Assembly: GCA_003868215.1 (NCBI GenBank) | Contig: QWDQ01000034.1 | Coordinates: 215,270-279,269, forward strand | Length of the DNA: 64,000 nucleotides | Reading direction: 5' to 3' | Source: Pseudophaeomoniella oleicola | Lineage: Eukaryota; Ascomycota; Eurotiomycetes; Phaeomoniellales; Phaeomoniellaceae | Position numbers and translations under genes: made by a program | Shown: piece by piece, positions 34,824 through 46,131 of the stretch | How positions within the stretch are numbered: the stretch's first letter is position 1 | How the letters are laid out: the number at the start of each line of letters is the position of its first letter | The notes under the pieces: model-generated | Told to the model about the DNA's origin: nothing | Database searches by the model: none | What the model saw: the letters and a program-made list of their open reading frames with translations, nothing else

Positions 34824-35666
34824 TCAAGAGGTTGCCTCGAGGACCCCATTGCCATCTCCGGCCCTCGCACTTCCCCCAGCTTTCTCTCTGTCCTCCTTCT
34901 CCTTCGCCAACATCTTCCTCCGCGCGGCCAAAATCATCTCGTCTCTCCTCCTTTGTAGATTCAACGCTCTTTCACTCTTGTTCGCCGACCAACTTGAAGA
35001 AGTCGTCTTGGAGCTCGATGTCGCTTCAGCTTCTGCCGCCGCGTTCGCCCTTTCTTCCTCTTCTTTGATGCGGGATTGGAGATTGTAGCGGCTGATCAGG
35101 TCGGCATTTTTGGGCGTCGGAGCGCTGGGCATTGACATTGTGTACGGTGCTGAAGACGGCGGTGGGATGTCGGGTTGAAAGGATGGTGGAGGCTGTAGAG
35201 AGGTCGGGTTAGCTTTTGGCCTTCTCGAAAGGGCGGTGACGATGCTATGGTATAAAAAGAAGACGGCGATCAAAGGAAAGACACCGGGCGATGATAACAC
35301 AGAAAGCGCGCATGAGACAGAATAAAAACAATTCAAACATACCCTCTCCAACCCTCTCCCTTGCAATATCCTCTCCGTAGTGGCCGTAACACTCCCCCCA
35401 TTCCTCCGCAGATCCCACATGATATCCCTCCTGCTCAACTGCGGAAACATCTGCGAGATCTGCTCGACATGTTCCGGATTGACGCGGTGCTGATTCGCTC
35501 TCGACGACGAAGATGAAGACGGTGAAGAGGAAGACCCGGAGCCCGACCTGGAAGAGCCCCAGAACCATCGGACGGCGAATAGGAAGAGTAAGGCGACGAA
35601 GGCGACGGAGGGGAGGGAGAGGGTGAGTTCTTCGTCGTCGGGAGATGTGGATGGGTGGTCGGCCAT
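34824..35666 (-). CDS. Cue1-like ER membrane protein with CUE domain
   Basis: Exons on the minus strand are 35666-35343 and 35192-34824, giving 230 aa. The 150-nt intron is a multiple of three and has no stop, so the unspliced frame is also open. Its GTATGT donor, GCTAACC branch and CTACAG acceptor make splicing likely. Cue1 anchors and activates the E2 Ubc7 in ER-associated degradation. Seen: an N-terminal transmembrane segment (about 17-37), a poly-Ser linker, a CUE domain at about 63-105 (VEQISQMFPQLSRRDIMWDL) and a charged C-terminal helix SERALNLQRRRDEMILAARR resembling the Ubc7-binding region. Confidence 0.83.
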   Translation of the reverse strand: MADHPSTSPDDEELTLSLPSVAFVALLFLFAVRWFWGSSRSGSGSSSSPSSSSSSRANQHRVNPEHVEQISQMFPQLSRRDIMWDLRRNGGSVTATTERILQGRGLERVCLNCFYSVSCALSVLSSPGVFPLIAVFFLYHSIVTALSRRPKANPTSLQPPPSFQPDIPPPSSAPYTMSMPSAPTPKNADLISRYNLQSRIKEEEERANAAAEAEATSSSKTTSSSWSANKSERALNLQRRRDEMILAARRKMLAKEKEDREKAGGSARAGDGNGVLEATS

Positions 35667-36590
35667 TGTTTATTCCCCTTCTTCTGCTTCTGCTTCTTTT
35701 ATGCTTTTTTCTTTTTCTTCTTTCTCCTGATTTGTGTTATGTTACCCTTTCGGTTGCGTTAGATATCCCTTTTTCGGGTTGCTTGTCGAGTGATGTGGTG
35801 CAGTGTGGGGTGTAGTGTAGTGTTGCGGTTGGAGTTGGGGGTTGTTGAGTCGTGGGACTGACTATAATGTACTAATGTAAAGTAAAGAATATATATGCGA
35901 TCCGATACGTATATATGTGGTGTTTGAAGTATTTCTGCACTTATGAATTGCGATTGCTTGTCGTCGTCGTTCTCGCAAACCAGGCGAGATGAATCTCGAA
36001 ACAAAGTGAGTCCAGTCAGAGTGTTTGTTGTCTGCGTCTGCGTTTGCTCTGTGGTCTGTCTATCTTTGTCCCCGTCGGAGTTACCGCCGGTTTCGTTGAG
36101 ATAAGGAAGATCCGGTATTTCTTGTTCTTATGCCGGAAGTCAAGATCTGACGATCTGACGATCTGACACAAACAGATCTGGATGGCCTTTTTATCGTATT
36201 ATGTAGTTCTCTGAAAGGGAGGGGTTTTATGTGAAGAGATGATAGAAATGATGGATGTAAGTACGATGCAACCAAGTTATCTGGCGGTGGTGCTTTGGAG
36301 TCGCGCGAGTTGCCGAGATGGAAGTCAAGGTCGGGCATGATGTGGGTATTCGATTGGGAACTCTTTTCCGTCATTGGGATCATGGTCCAAAGGGATACAG
36401 CAATGGAACAAATGAGTGGTATCGTTGGACAAGCCTGTAAGAGAGCATTGTTTGGTGAAAATGATACTGCGTTGTCTTTCATGTCATTTAGGTCTATGGA
36501 GTTCGGTCACCGGAATGTCAGATGTGATCTTGACCATGTCTCTTCTTTCGTTTCATGCACACCAGTACTCATTGTTGTATTTGTAGAGCT
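35667..36590. other. Intergenic spacer
   Basis: 924 bp, including the Cue1-like promoter next to 35667, which has a CTTCTGCTTCTGCTTCTTTT pyrimidine tract. Small GATCTGAC direct repeats lie near 36145-36165. No gene. Confidence 0.45.
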
Positions 36591-37550
36591 TCAGTTTTCT
36601 ATCTGGAAGGTAAAGTCTGCATCACCACATCCCTTCTCTATAGCCACCGAATCTGTGTCGTAAAGCGTTCTTTCAATGTAGCGGATTGTTCCATCATATC
36701 TGGCGAGTACGACTGTCTGCTTTTGCGTCCCGTAAAGCCCGCTCATACCCAGCAAATCACTCGCACTGCCATTCTCCATGACATGGGCCGTATCGTCAGC
36801 TTTTGAGGCTCTTATATCATCAGGTGCCTTGTCCTGCAGCTCGTTTCGTCCAAGGACGGGTACAAAAATAGTATCACGTAGCTGATTGATGTGTGTTTCC
36901 AAGCCGTCCTTTGGATTCTTCACTCTGGGTAAGGTGTCTGTACTTAATACGTTCAGAAGTCTCTCGATGAATTGATCTTCCGTGTCATGCTGCTTGGTGC
37001 TGAGGGATATAGCCTGCTCCACCAATTTCTCGCCCAAGACAACCTTATTCCAGCTCCTGTCACCAAATGCTGCATTACTGAGTCCCACGGTTTCATCCCT
37101 ATTGGCGGCAATCCAGGAAATTCCCTTCTCAGTCGTGACCCTATTTGAAATGACTGCCAATGGTTCACCAACCCGGCCACAGACAAGGCTAAAGCCTCCA
37201 ACATGCTGAGGGGCGCCAGATGCCACAAGGTTCTTGACAAAGTCGTCGGTCGTTTGCTTATCACCTTCCTCGGCAAGGAAGGCTGTCACCATTCCTCCTC
37301 TGCTCTGAGCGCCCACCGCCTCTTCACACTCTTCTCGAAAATTGGTTAGAACAGCAATCCTACCATCTCTCGTAACGGCCAACCAAGTACCCTGTGCTGG
37401 TCGCAGAAGATCCCGCCCACCGAGAACATGTTGCCGAGGTGATGGCCACCACGTTGCTGGTGCAGTTGGTCGGCTCAAAAACTCGTCCCTGTTGTCCAGC
37501 AGGATGAGAGCATATTCGGGATGGGCGGTGGAAACGAGAGCAATACACAT
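36591..37550 (-). CDS. TANGO2/NRDE family protein
   Basis: Single exon of 319 aa. The frame is open upstream, but the first ATG is at 37550 and gives the MCI start invariant in this family, whose Cys2 is proposed to be catalytic as in Ntn hydrolases. Hallmarks: LLDNRDEFLSRPTAPATWW (the NRDE motif), GGRDLLRPAQGTWLAVTRDG, TNFRE, GGFSLVCGR and GLSNAAF. In animals TANGO2 affects Golgi and ER organisation and heme or lipid handling, and the fungal role is not established. The C-terminus ends YGTQKQTVVLARYDG...FIER-type, as usual. Confidence 0.9.
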   Translation of the reverse strand: MCIALVSTAHPEYALILLDNRDEFLSRPTAPATWWPSPRQHVLGGRDLLRPAQGTWLAVTRDGRIAVLTNFREECEEAVGAQSRGGMVTAFLAEEGDKQTTDDFVKNLVASGAPQHVGGFSLVCGRVGEPLAVISNRVTTEKGISWIAANRDETVGLSNAAFGDRSWNKVVLGEKLVEQAISLSTKQHDTEDQFIERLLNVLSTDTLPRVKNPKDGLETHINQLRDTIFVPVLGRNELQDKAPDDIRASKADDTAHVMENGSASDLLGMSGLYGTQKQTVVLARYDGTIRYIERTLYDTDSVAIEKGCGDADFTFQIEN

Positions 37551-38419
37551 CGCAACGAAGTCAAGGTTCAGCACTGAAATTCCACTCGGTGAAGCAAACC
37601 AAAGATATGCAGTCCTCTGAATTCAGTCTTGGAAAATATTTTGTGTGCGTATTTCGGGTTCGCTGCCCGAGCTGCAAGTCATAAAAAGGTCCAGGCAAGA
37701 CAGGTATTCCATTGGCGGATGATACGTTGCTATCATTCTCACTTTAGACACTGCAGCTGGCCCTCCACTATTCGAGTCGAATTGTTAGCTGCTCACCTGA
37801 ACAATGTCGTTGCGTTGCTTGTCATGCTATGCTAAACCCCAAACAATCAAGGTCTTCCGATCAACCAGAGACATTGCGTGCCATGAACCAACAAGATGTA
37901 ATGATGTGAAGTGTATGTTGCGGCAATGTGATGGAGGAAGTCCGCTGATCTACATCTTATCATATTACTAAGGTAACCAAAAGATGATGATACTAGTATC
38001 CTGTAGCCTCAGCGGCCCCGAGGCTTACTACTACGATAAAACGATAAAACGATAAGGGGCCCAAGATTACCTTGCTTTAGCTACCTACCTAGGTATGCCT
38101 GAGTGTCCGATAAGCACTTCTCGCCCTGTGATCCCTTTCTACTTTAGTTATCTTAGTGTATCTTAGTAAAAGCCAAAATGCCGGTGACGAGAACCCCCGC
38201 GCTATCGTCATCCAGTATCGCCATTTCCCCATCTGTATCTGCCCATCTTCTATCTACGAAGTCCGCATCCGTCCAAAGTGACCGTTCCTGTAGTCGCTCA
38301 CCTCAGAGACCGATACTGTATCTTATATATTCCATCTACTTCACTTTTCCAAGCTTCCGTGTTTGCTGGTATATGTTCTTCCACCGCTTAGAGAGCCTGC
38401 GATTCCAAGAACCGGAGTC
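37551..38419. promoter_or_regulatory. Divergent intergenic region with uORF upstream of the REEP-like gene
   Basis: 869 bp between the NRDE gene and the REEP-like gene. It has three CGATAAAA copies at about 38034-38055 and TACCTAGGTA words near 38090. An 82-codon ATG-initiated frame (38178-38426) overlaps the REEP-like start. Confidence 0.45.
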
Positions 38420-38426
38420 ATGCTAG
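38178..38426 (+). other. Upstream ORF overlapping the REEP-like start codon
   Basis: 82 codons starting at an ATG in AAAATGCC context. The stop codon TAG at 38424 lies in the overlapping ATGCTAG of the downstream gene. The translation has no known similarity. It could be a regulatory uORF if the transcript starts upstream of 38178, or mere leader sequence. Confidence 0.35.
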
Positions 38427-39551
38427 GCATCATTGCTGACTTGCTCGCGTATGTCTATTCAATTCTGCTGAAGTAGAGTCTGGACCTAACCGATCTTGCA
38501 GCAGCTTGGTGACCATCCTATTTCCTGTCTTCGCATCCTATAAAGCTCTCAAATCCTCCGACCCAGCTCAACTTGCGCCATGGTGTATGTACTGGGTTGT
38601 TCTATCCCTGATTCTGCTCTTTGAGTCGTGGACCGTCTTCATTATCGGATGGTCAGTAAGCTCTACACAGGAACCATCCTCGTACTTACCAGCAATAACA
38701 GGGTCCCATTCTATTCCTGGTTTCGCCTTTTCTTCCTATCCTATCTCGTACTCCCGCAAACCCAAGGCGCCAAACTGCTCTATTTCGAGTATATCTCACC
38801 CTTCATCGAGCGCCATGAACATGATATCGAAGTCTTTATCTCAAACGCCCACGAGCGCGCCGCTGCAGCCGGCCTCTCGTCTATCAAGAAGTTGATAGAT
38901 CTCTTCCGAGAGAAGGTGCTCGGCCTCCCTTCACCTCAGGCGGCGCAGCCTCCACCGCCACAGACGTATGGTGATGCAGCAGCAGCTTATGCCGGCAACC
39001 TACTGTCGCGTTTTAGTATTCCGCAAGCACGTATGCCGGGTGTTCCTTTACCTACGACTGATATCTACGCTCTGCTAAGCTCCGCCCTCTTGTCACCCAG
39101 TGCAAGTGGAACATCTAAACCTTCCGATCCTGCAGAAAAGCTCTCTTTTCTTGCCACCCAACGAGAGCAGCTCACCCAGATGCTCACTGCTCTAGACCGC
39201 GAACAATCAGCCTTGGCCACCGAGACGTCCATGGAGGCCGACATTGACGCTCGCATGGCATCTCTGGACCCCACAGCTGCAGTCGAGAGCCATCTCCGCA
39301 ATAAGAGGAATAGGTCCGAACATAGTTTTGAGAACATCGATAGAGACGAATTCTCCGAAGGGGAAACAGGGCACAGGAGGCCCGTAGCTAGCAGCGGGGA
39401 TGGGAGATCGAGGAGAACCGTTAGCGGAGGCTGGATCCCTACTTGGCTCGGCGGAGCAGCGGCAGCTGATGTCGTGAACGAAGACCCAAGGACCGAAAGG
39501 GAGGAAGGTACCAGTGCAAGGAGCTCTGGTATGGAAATTGAAGATAGGTAG
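38420..39551 (+). CDS. TB2/DP1/HVA22 (REEP/Yop1-like) ER-shaping protein
   Basis: Exons are 38420-38448, 38502-38651 and 38702-39551, giving 342 aa. Acceptor CAG at 38501 gives DLLASLVTILFP, and using the next AG would drop one Ser. These proteins insert hydrophobic hairpins in the ER membrane and generate curvature in tubules. Seen: TILFPVFASYKALKSSDPAQ, APWCMYWVVLSLILLFESWT, then IIGWVPFYSWFRLFFLSYLVLP with QTQGAKLLYFEYISPF, i.e. the complete TB2/DP1 domain in about 130 residues. The 200-residue tail is Ser/Ala-rich and acidic, longer than yeast Yop1. Confidence 0.9.
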
Positions 39552-39915
39552 AGGAACGAGACAGGAAATTGTATCGAATGTAGTTTCATCAAGTGTGTGT
39601 CCTCTAAACAACACCAAGAACAAGGATTTTTTCCATATTATTATAAAACCCATATTCGTTCCTATATACCGGTGGCCTTTTGATTCCGTTCTGGATAAAC
39701 TGAAGGACAGTCATTGATCAGAGAAGTGGTCAGACGAGGAAAAAGAAGAAGAACTCCCTCGCTATGCTATCTATACACTTTCTACATCCCACCCCAAACC
39801 TATTATTGTTGTTGTTATTGTAATCTTCTTACCTTGCCCCAACGACGATTTGATTTTTATAGGAATTCCACCAATCACCGCACAAGATTACGCTTGCTTG
39901 CTTGCTTGCTTGCCC
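39552..39915. other. Convergent spacer with (GCTT)5
   Basis: 364 bp of 3' flanks. A GCTT microsatellite of about five copies lies at 39892-39913, close to the AP-1 beta stop codon. Confidence 0.5.
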
Positions 39916-42547
39916 TTACAATAACAAAAGTTCTCCCTGGCCGGGGACTTGAGGTTGATAGACCTGTTGCGGATTGTTCTGGTTGACGACGTAGCCTTGG
40001 CTTCCCTGTTCGACGCCGGTGAGGTCGCCCATCATGGAGCCGGGGCCGGCGATACCGCCGTTCTGGTACGCTTGGCCGTTGTTGCTGCTGCTGCTGGTGA
40101 TGTAGCCTTGAGGAGCGCCGTTGAGGGCCATCGAGGAGAGTTGTTGGCTGCCGCTTACGCCGTTGAAGTATACATCTGCGGCATCGACGGCGGCGGCGAG
40201 ATTGCCGTTTGCGGAGGTGCCGTTTGATTGTTGAGGGTTGGTGGGGAGGGCGGCGGCGGAGGCGTTGTAGTTCGCGAGATGGAACGCTTGAGGAGATTTG
40301 CTGAGATCTATCGCGCTACGGAAATCGTCTTTACGTTTCTGAAGGGCAGGACTGTCTTGCAATTTCCGCGGTCGAGCGGTTCGGAATACTTGCTGCACCG
40401 GTTTCAGGTATACGGTCGCTAGCGTCCCGACGTTGAGACATAGTTCTTCTAAGGTTATAGGGTCTAGCTTTTCGGATTCTGCGCTGATAGGAGGCTTTTG
40501 ACCCATGATGACGGTCTTGGCAGTCGCCGGGTCTGTGGACAAGAGCCGCCAATACATGTAGCCACGGTCGCGTAGGTCTGGGTCATCGGTTTCCTCCGTG
40601 CACCATTTGAGGACCTGGGGTACCAGCGGGGAGCCCTTTGTTGGTCGTTGGATGAAGAGCTTGACGGTTGCGGTTAACAGCGCGAGCTGGACCTCAACCG
40701 TTTCATCATGGAAGGTTGCAAGATAGTCACGGAGTAGGTCGTCAGAGCGGTCGATGCGATCAGCGTATTGGCCTATTATCCAGACTATGGCAGCCTTCGC
40801 TTCGGGTTCATCGAGGTCATCAATATTATTGATGACGGTGGAAATGATCGATTCATATTGATTGGGATACTTGCGGAATATGTTGCGAATCACAACAGTA
40901 GCTTCTTGGACAATATAAGGGACTTTGGCGTTGACGAGATCGAGTAGTGTCTCAATACATTGTTTAGCCGCGCTTTCGATTTTGATGGCCAGCTTTCCGA
41001 TCGCACGCACAGCCTTGCGAACGAAATGGACATCGATTTCTGTAGCATATTCTCGGAGTTCTGCCAACACAATATCGATGTTCTTTTTATCTGCGAGCAT
41101 GAAGATCAATTCAAGCTTCGTTACTTTGACGTAAATAGGGTCGTTGTATTTGCAAAAGAAAACACGGATGTCATTCCGTAATACTTCCGGCCTCTTTTGG
41201 AGTATCAGGATAGCGTTGCGAAGAGCAAGGTATTGTACTTCTGGTCCCTTGGCCAATAGCGTCACCAGTGGCGGCGACAACTTCTTGGAAAGGGCCGCTA
41301 CCTGCTTTTCATCGGCAATGTAATTCATCAAGTATAGAATGACCCGTATACAGGTCAGAACGACTGCTGAATTAGAGTGTGAAAGGCGAGGTGCTATCCT
41401 TTCAGCCAAAAGGCCAGCATCGTCGGAGGTCTGAGGAACATATGCCATCATAGCTTCGAGTATGTATGTTTGACCCCATCTAATGAATCGTGTCAGCCTC
41501 GGGTTTCTCGTTCTGTGATGTACTACGTACTCTGAGCAATCTGGCATGATTGAAACAATTTTCGAGGCGCTTGAATAGTCAATAGTCAACTTGATGCTCT
41601 CGCTCCTCTCCCAGATATCCATCAAAGCTGCTAGTGCACTGGCCACAACAGTTGGATTATCATCCTTGAGCATCCTATTGAGACGGTCAATGAGATCTGA
41701 CACCTCTACCAGTCTCCTGTCGTGGTCGTAGATTTTAGCGACACAAAAAGTAGAAGTCTTCCGGACGTATGGATCAGGATCTGCCATCAGTCTTCTCAAT
41801 GGTTGGACAGTTGCGTCCACGAATTCCTTGACATGTACGTATGAGATTGTGCGTAGGGCCAATGCCCTGACCAGGGGATTTGGGTCTTCCAGATCCTAGA
41901 TGAGTCAACACCAACGGTCCACATGTGTGTAAAGATGTCATACGTTGACCAAAATTGGGACAGCCTTCACTGCAATCTCCGGTTTTATCCTGGCGTAATT
42001 GACCAAGTATAAGAAGCACCTGCGACCTTTAGCAGCTAGTCATAGAGATCCTGTCCACGTTTCACCCACATCTTCTTGATCTCCAAGCTTGCAATCTGCA
42101 TACAGCTGATGATATCGGGGAAAAGAGCTACCATATCGTTGTTGCTCATCGTCATATTGGCCACGATCTTCTTCAAGGCAATCTTTTTCGCCGAATGATT
42201 CCTATCTTTCTTCCCACCATTATTCAACTCGAGTCGCAACTCTGCAACTTTGCCCTGCCGGATTTCTTCTGGTGAGCGTTGACGAGTCAAAGGAGGTGGG
42301 TGATACACAGCAACGGTAGGAACAAACATCGGTGCAGTTGCGAGGGCACACCACCAGTGTCTAGCCACGGACTTGACTCAAGGTTCGTTGGAACGGTGTG
42401 TCCAAGGTCAATTGTCGCAGCCCGCGGAACCAGAGGCGCACACATTCAAGTGGAACGGGTTGGGAATGAAGATAGAAGAAGAGGTGTAGAGCAAGGGGGT
42501 GAACATACCCTCGCAAAGAGCTTCGCGTCTCCTGTACCAGAACTCAT
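39916..42547 (-). CDS. apl2: AP-1 adaptor complex beta subunit
   Basis: Exons on the minus strand are 42547-42509, 42254-42070, 42019-41944, 41895-41531 and 41479-39916, giving 742 aa. The 39-nt first exon encodes MSSGTGDAKLFAR and joins at a 254-nt intron to GKVAELRLELNNGGKK. Other joints give KKMCFLYLVNYARIKPE and DCSEWGQTYILEAMMAYVP. AP-1 links clathrin to cargo at the trans-Golgi and endosomes. The beta-adaptin trunk of HEAT-like repeats is complete (KKIALKKIVANMTMSNND, RALALRTISYVHV, LDEPEAKAAIVWIIGQYADR). The Asn/Gly/Gln-rich hinge is short, and the ear domain of animal beta-1 is absent, as is common in fungi. The 51-nt fourth intron is in frame and stop-free. Confidence 0.94.
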
Positions 42548-42921
42548 ATTGGCGCAGATGTTCGATGCGATGCGATTCGATCTGTATGGCGGTGGAGAGG
42601 GGTAACTGTACGATGAGCGATCACATGAACGTTGTGGCTGCGACCCTCAGAATCTCGTTATCGTGGCGTGGCTGCAATGACAACCCTCCATTTCAGCATT
42701 CCTTCATTCCCAAAGAAAATGAGTTCGTACGGAGATTGAAAGACTTTCTGGTCAACACATTCTGAGCAGTGACTTTTAACTTGGTCGGCTCGAGATGGAT
42801 GAAGATGATCTAAAGCTTTGTCCCCAATTTTTAGGGTCCTTAGGGCCTAGCAACTCGCAATTGTCGCGGCGACGCGGTACTAAGCAACGAGCGTCTCCTT
42901 AGATCAAACCAGACCCCGGAA

Positions 42922-42954
42922 TCCTACCAGGCTCCTACCAGGCTCCTACCAGGC
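42922..42954. repeat. 11-bp tandem repeat TCCTACCAGGC x3
   Basis: Three exact head-to-tail copies. Confidence 0.92.
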
Positions 42955-43355
42955 TCGCAGGAAGCCCGCATAGAAGCGAATCGATATGTTTACTAATCAA
43001 TGAATACAACAACCTGTGCTAATTACCTTACCTATGCTGTGTTTGACAAGCTATTGAAATCACCTATTACGTCGTAGAGACTAATTACCTTTGTGCACTC
43101 ATACGTGTATGCTCATGGATTTACATGCTATGAGCCTCTTCTAAGCAATCACATATGAAATTTCTGGCTCTGCTGACGATTACTGGGGGTGAGAAGAAAG
43201 GGGCGAGCTGCTTGGTTCTGGTAGATCGGTCCAGGTCAACTCCAACGATAAGAGATCCAATTGGAACTTCAAGCCTCCATCGAGTCTTCGTCCACTGTCC
43301 CTTCTTGGAATTTGGCTGCCTGTTTGGCGCGCAAGCCGTGACGACAGCAAAGGTG

Positions 43356-43385
43356 TGAGGTGAGGTGAGGTGAGGTGAGGTGAGG
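43356..43385. repeat. (TGAGG)6 tandem repeat
   Basis: Six exact pentanucleotide copies. Confidence 0.92.
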
Positions 43386-44024
43386 TATCGTATCGTGTCT
43401 TGTCATCGCTTGGCCGAGTTGATAATCAAGGTCGAGATTAAGAAATTAATGATTTACCTACGCAATCACCTTGCTGGGGAACCTTGCCTTACGTGACGCT
43501 ATCGAACGAGCTGCCCGAAGATGTTTTATACGGACTCTCTCGTCTCATCTCGAAGAGGCTAAACGCAAGCGAAATCAGAGATTACGATTCAGAGCTCACG
43601 CGTCAAATCATGATGCTGTTTGTACATCCCCATTGGAGATAGATTCCCATTCTGTCTTCTTGTACGGTGTGCCATCTTCCTGTTTCGCTGATAATGTCGT
43701 ATTCCTGAAGACGACAGCACATGGCTACACAATATGTGGTCATCTCACAATGATACCATTGTACTCCTGGCGAACAACATTTCCTTTGTCGTCGTCGTCG
43801 TCTTCCACGCGTACACCTATTATGCTAATATCTCTCTATTGTCAATCCTCGAGCCGGCTTGAGAATTGATGTTTTGTATTGATATATGAGTGGCTTGCCT
43901 ATGCTCTACCTCCATGATCTTACTACTCTGATACCTGCTGTGAGTGGCTTGAACGGAATACATTTGATCTATCTCAGACTGGACTATCTGAGCGCTGTGT
44001 CCAATTGCAGTGTCAAACACAAAC

Positions 44025-45866
44025 ATGGACGACATTAACGAAGACCATCAAGAGGCATCAGCACGCTCCCCTCTTCTTCGGCAGGACAGCCCAAAATCGT
44101 CCAGCAAGGTCTCGGTCGACGAGGGCTACGCGATTGACGGACCATGGCACCAAATCCATCTATCAGCAATCGCTACTCACCTCGATAAATGGAAGATTCC
44201 TTACATCATTGGTGCATTTACGTTTTGTATTGATTTCGGTGGTTTCCTGTCGGCACCTTCCCAGTTGCGCATGCTCGAAGCAGCCATCTGCCGGAGGTAC
44301 TATACCGTCGAGAACCCTCTCTTGATAGATGTATATGGCGATGTCCCGGAAAAGTTGTGTAAAATTGATCCTGTCCAAGAAGAAGTTGCTTTCATTATGG
44401 GCTGGAAACAATCTCTTGACAGTCTTGTTAGTAAGTCAATACAATCCTCTATATGGCGTTCTATTGACTGCGATTGCAGGTGTGATAGTTGCTATCCCAT
44501 GGGGTGTCATAGCGGACAAGAAAGGCCGTAGGCTTGTAGCCTTCCTGTGTGTTCTTAGTGTGTATTTGGATCAGATCTGGTACTATGCCGTCTGTAAGCT
44601 GTTGTCTCGAATCTCGACTCCTTTGTGTCTATATCGTATCAGCACGCTGACGCAGGTCGTTGAGGCTATTTCCATCGGGCATTACCTCCCAGAACGATAT
44701 TTGCGAGTTCAGCCTTCTTTACGATTGGAGGTGGAGCGACGGTCTTAATGGCTGTTCTCATCGGTATTGTCGTTGATGCTACCAGTCCGGATGTTAGGTA
44801 TGCGAAGTACTTCTGTGTTCGACTTTATTCCTAAATCTTGTGCAGGGCGCTTGTGCTTTTCCAATTACAAGCAGTCATCCTTGGGTCTCTTCTTCTAGGT
44901 CCGTTGCTTGGAGCCTTAGCACTTGCACGTCTCGGCTATTGGATTCCCAGCGGAATCGGGCTTGCGATCGAAATTTTGTCAACCGTGTCCTTGATCTGGT
45001 TACCGAACTACTCCAGGGCTACTCACCATCATGTGACTGGTGGCGGAGAGGAAATTGCGGAGGTAGGAGGTGATACCAATGCTGAGCATGAGAGTCGTCG
45101 CGACACCGACCAAAGTGTGCTCGCCGTCATGACATCCAAGGCATCGTCCAGCCTGTCAAGCATCGCAGGAGTTTTTGACCTGATATTCAAGAACTCCACC
45201 TTGGCCATTGGACTCGCCGCCTTCGTTGCAACAAAGGCGGGTGCGCCAATAATTATGTTCTTGCCACAATTCGCCTCAAAGCGCTTTGGATGGAGCATAA
45301 GCGATGCGAGCTATATAAGCTCCGTCCAGGCAGGGGTCAGCATTATAATGCTGATGGTTGTCTTACCAACGATCACGAAGATTTTCAAATCCAGATACCA
45401 GATCAGTGGGCCATCTCTGGACCTCCGTCTACTAAGAGGCAGCATACCATTTCTCACTTTGGGCTGTTTTCTCTTGGGCTGGGCATCTACCCCTACACTA
45501 TTCATTATAGGTGAGTGACTAGACCGTCGTCACGCTGTTCTAAATCATGACTGACACCTTGTAGCCCTCGTAATCTACGTCATGGGCATCGGTTTTCGTC
45601 CTGCGCTTGAGTCATTCCTCGCGTCGGCTGTGCGACCAGATCAGATGGCTACACTATATGTTGCGATATCCGTCGTCGATACCCTCGGACAGATGGTCTC
45701 TTCACCTCTTTTGGCTCTTGGCTTCGCAGAAGGTCTGCATATGGGCGGTGCTTGGATCGGACTTCCTTTCATTGCAGTATCAATTGTCTTTGCGTTTTCT
45801 GCGATCTTCACAGGTTTCCTGAGAGTAAGGGAACGTGTGCAGGCGGAACAAACCGCTGTACACTGA
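44025..45866 (+). CDS. Major facilitator superfamily transporter
   Basis: Exons are 44025-44430, 44480-44593, 44665-44797, 44846-45510 and 45565-45866, giving 539 aa. The third exon uses the AG at 44663-44664 rather than the CAG 9 nt earlier, because only the former avoids a stop and gives AVCYFHRALPPRTIFASS. Seen: a long polar N-terminus, a first membrane helix KIPYIIGAFTFCIDFGGFL, the MFS loop 2-3 signature GVIADKKGRR, FFTIGGGATVLMAVLIG and C-terminal helices with GFRPALESFLAS. It resembles fungal MFS exporters of unknown substrate. An adjoining enzyme cluster is absent on this side. Confidence 0.85.
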
Positions 45867-46131
45867 AGCTTGGGCTCCGTATAAGGCGGTGGCCTTGTCT
45901 AGACGCGATGACTGCCCAGCAGTACAGGTGGTAACTCCACTCAATCCCCAGATACACATGATTCCTATGTTGCAGCATTTTGCTACGATTTCTCTTGCAC
46001 ATGTTGGACGTCGTCAATTCAGCGGCGCTCGATGAATCTACAATGATCTCTATAATAGACAATGCCCATGACCTTTTGAAACATATTTAGCTTAAAGCAA
46101 ATGCTCTGGTAGACCCTCCCATAGTCACAAC

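Larger units (their letters stand above)
42548..44024. other. Intergenic region with tandem repeats
   Basis: 1.5 kb with no supported gene. It holds the apl2 promoter at its left and the MFS promoter at its right, plus two short tandem arrays. Confidence 0.45.

Noticed and set aside
37660-37690. GGTTCG-containing segment resembling a tRNA B box
   Set aside because: No A box or cloverleaf could be folded around it.
39949-40227. 92-codon Gly/Ala/Val-rich plus-strand ORF
   Set aside because: Antisense shadow of the low-complexity hinge of AP-1 beta.
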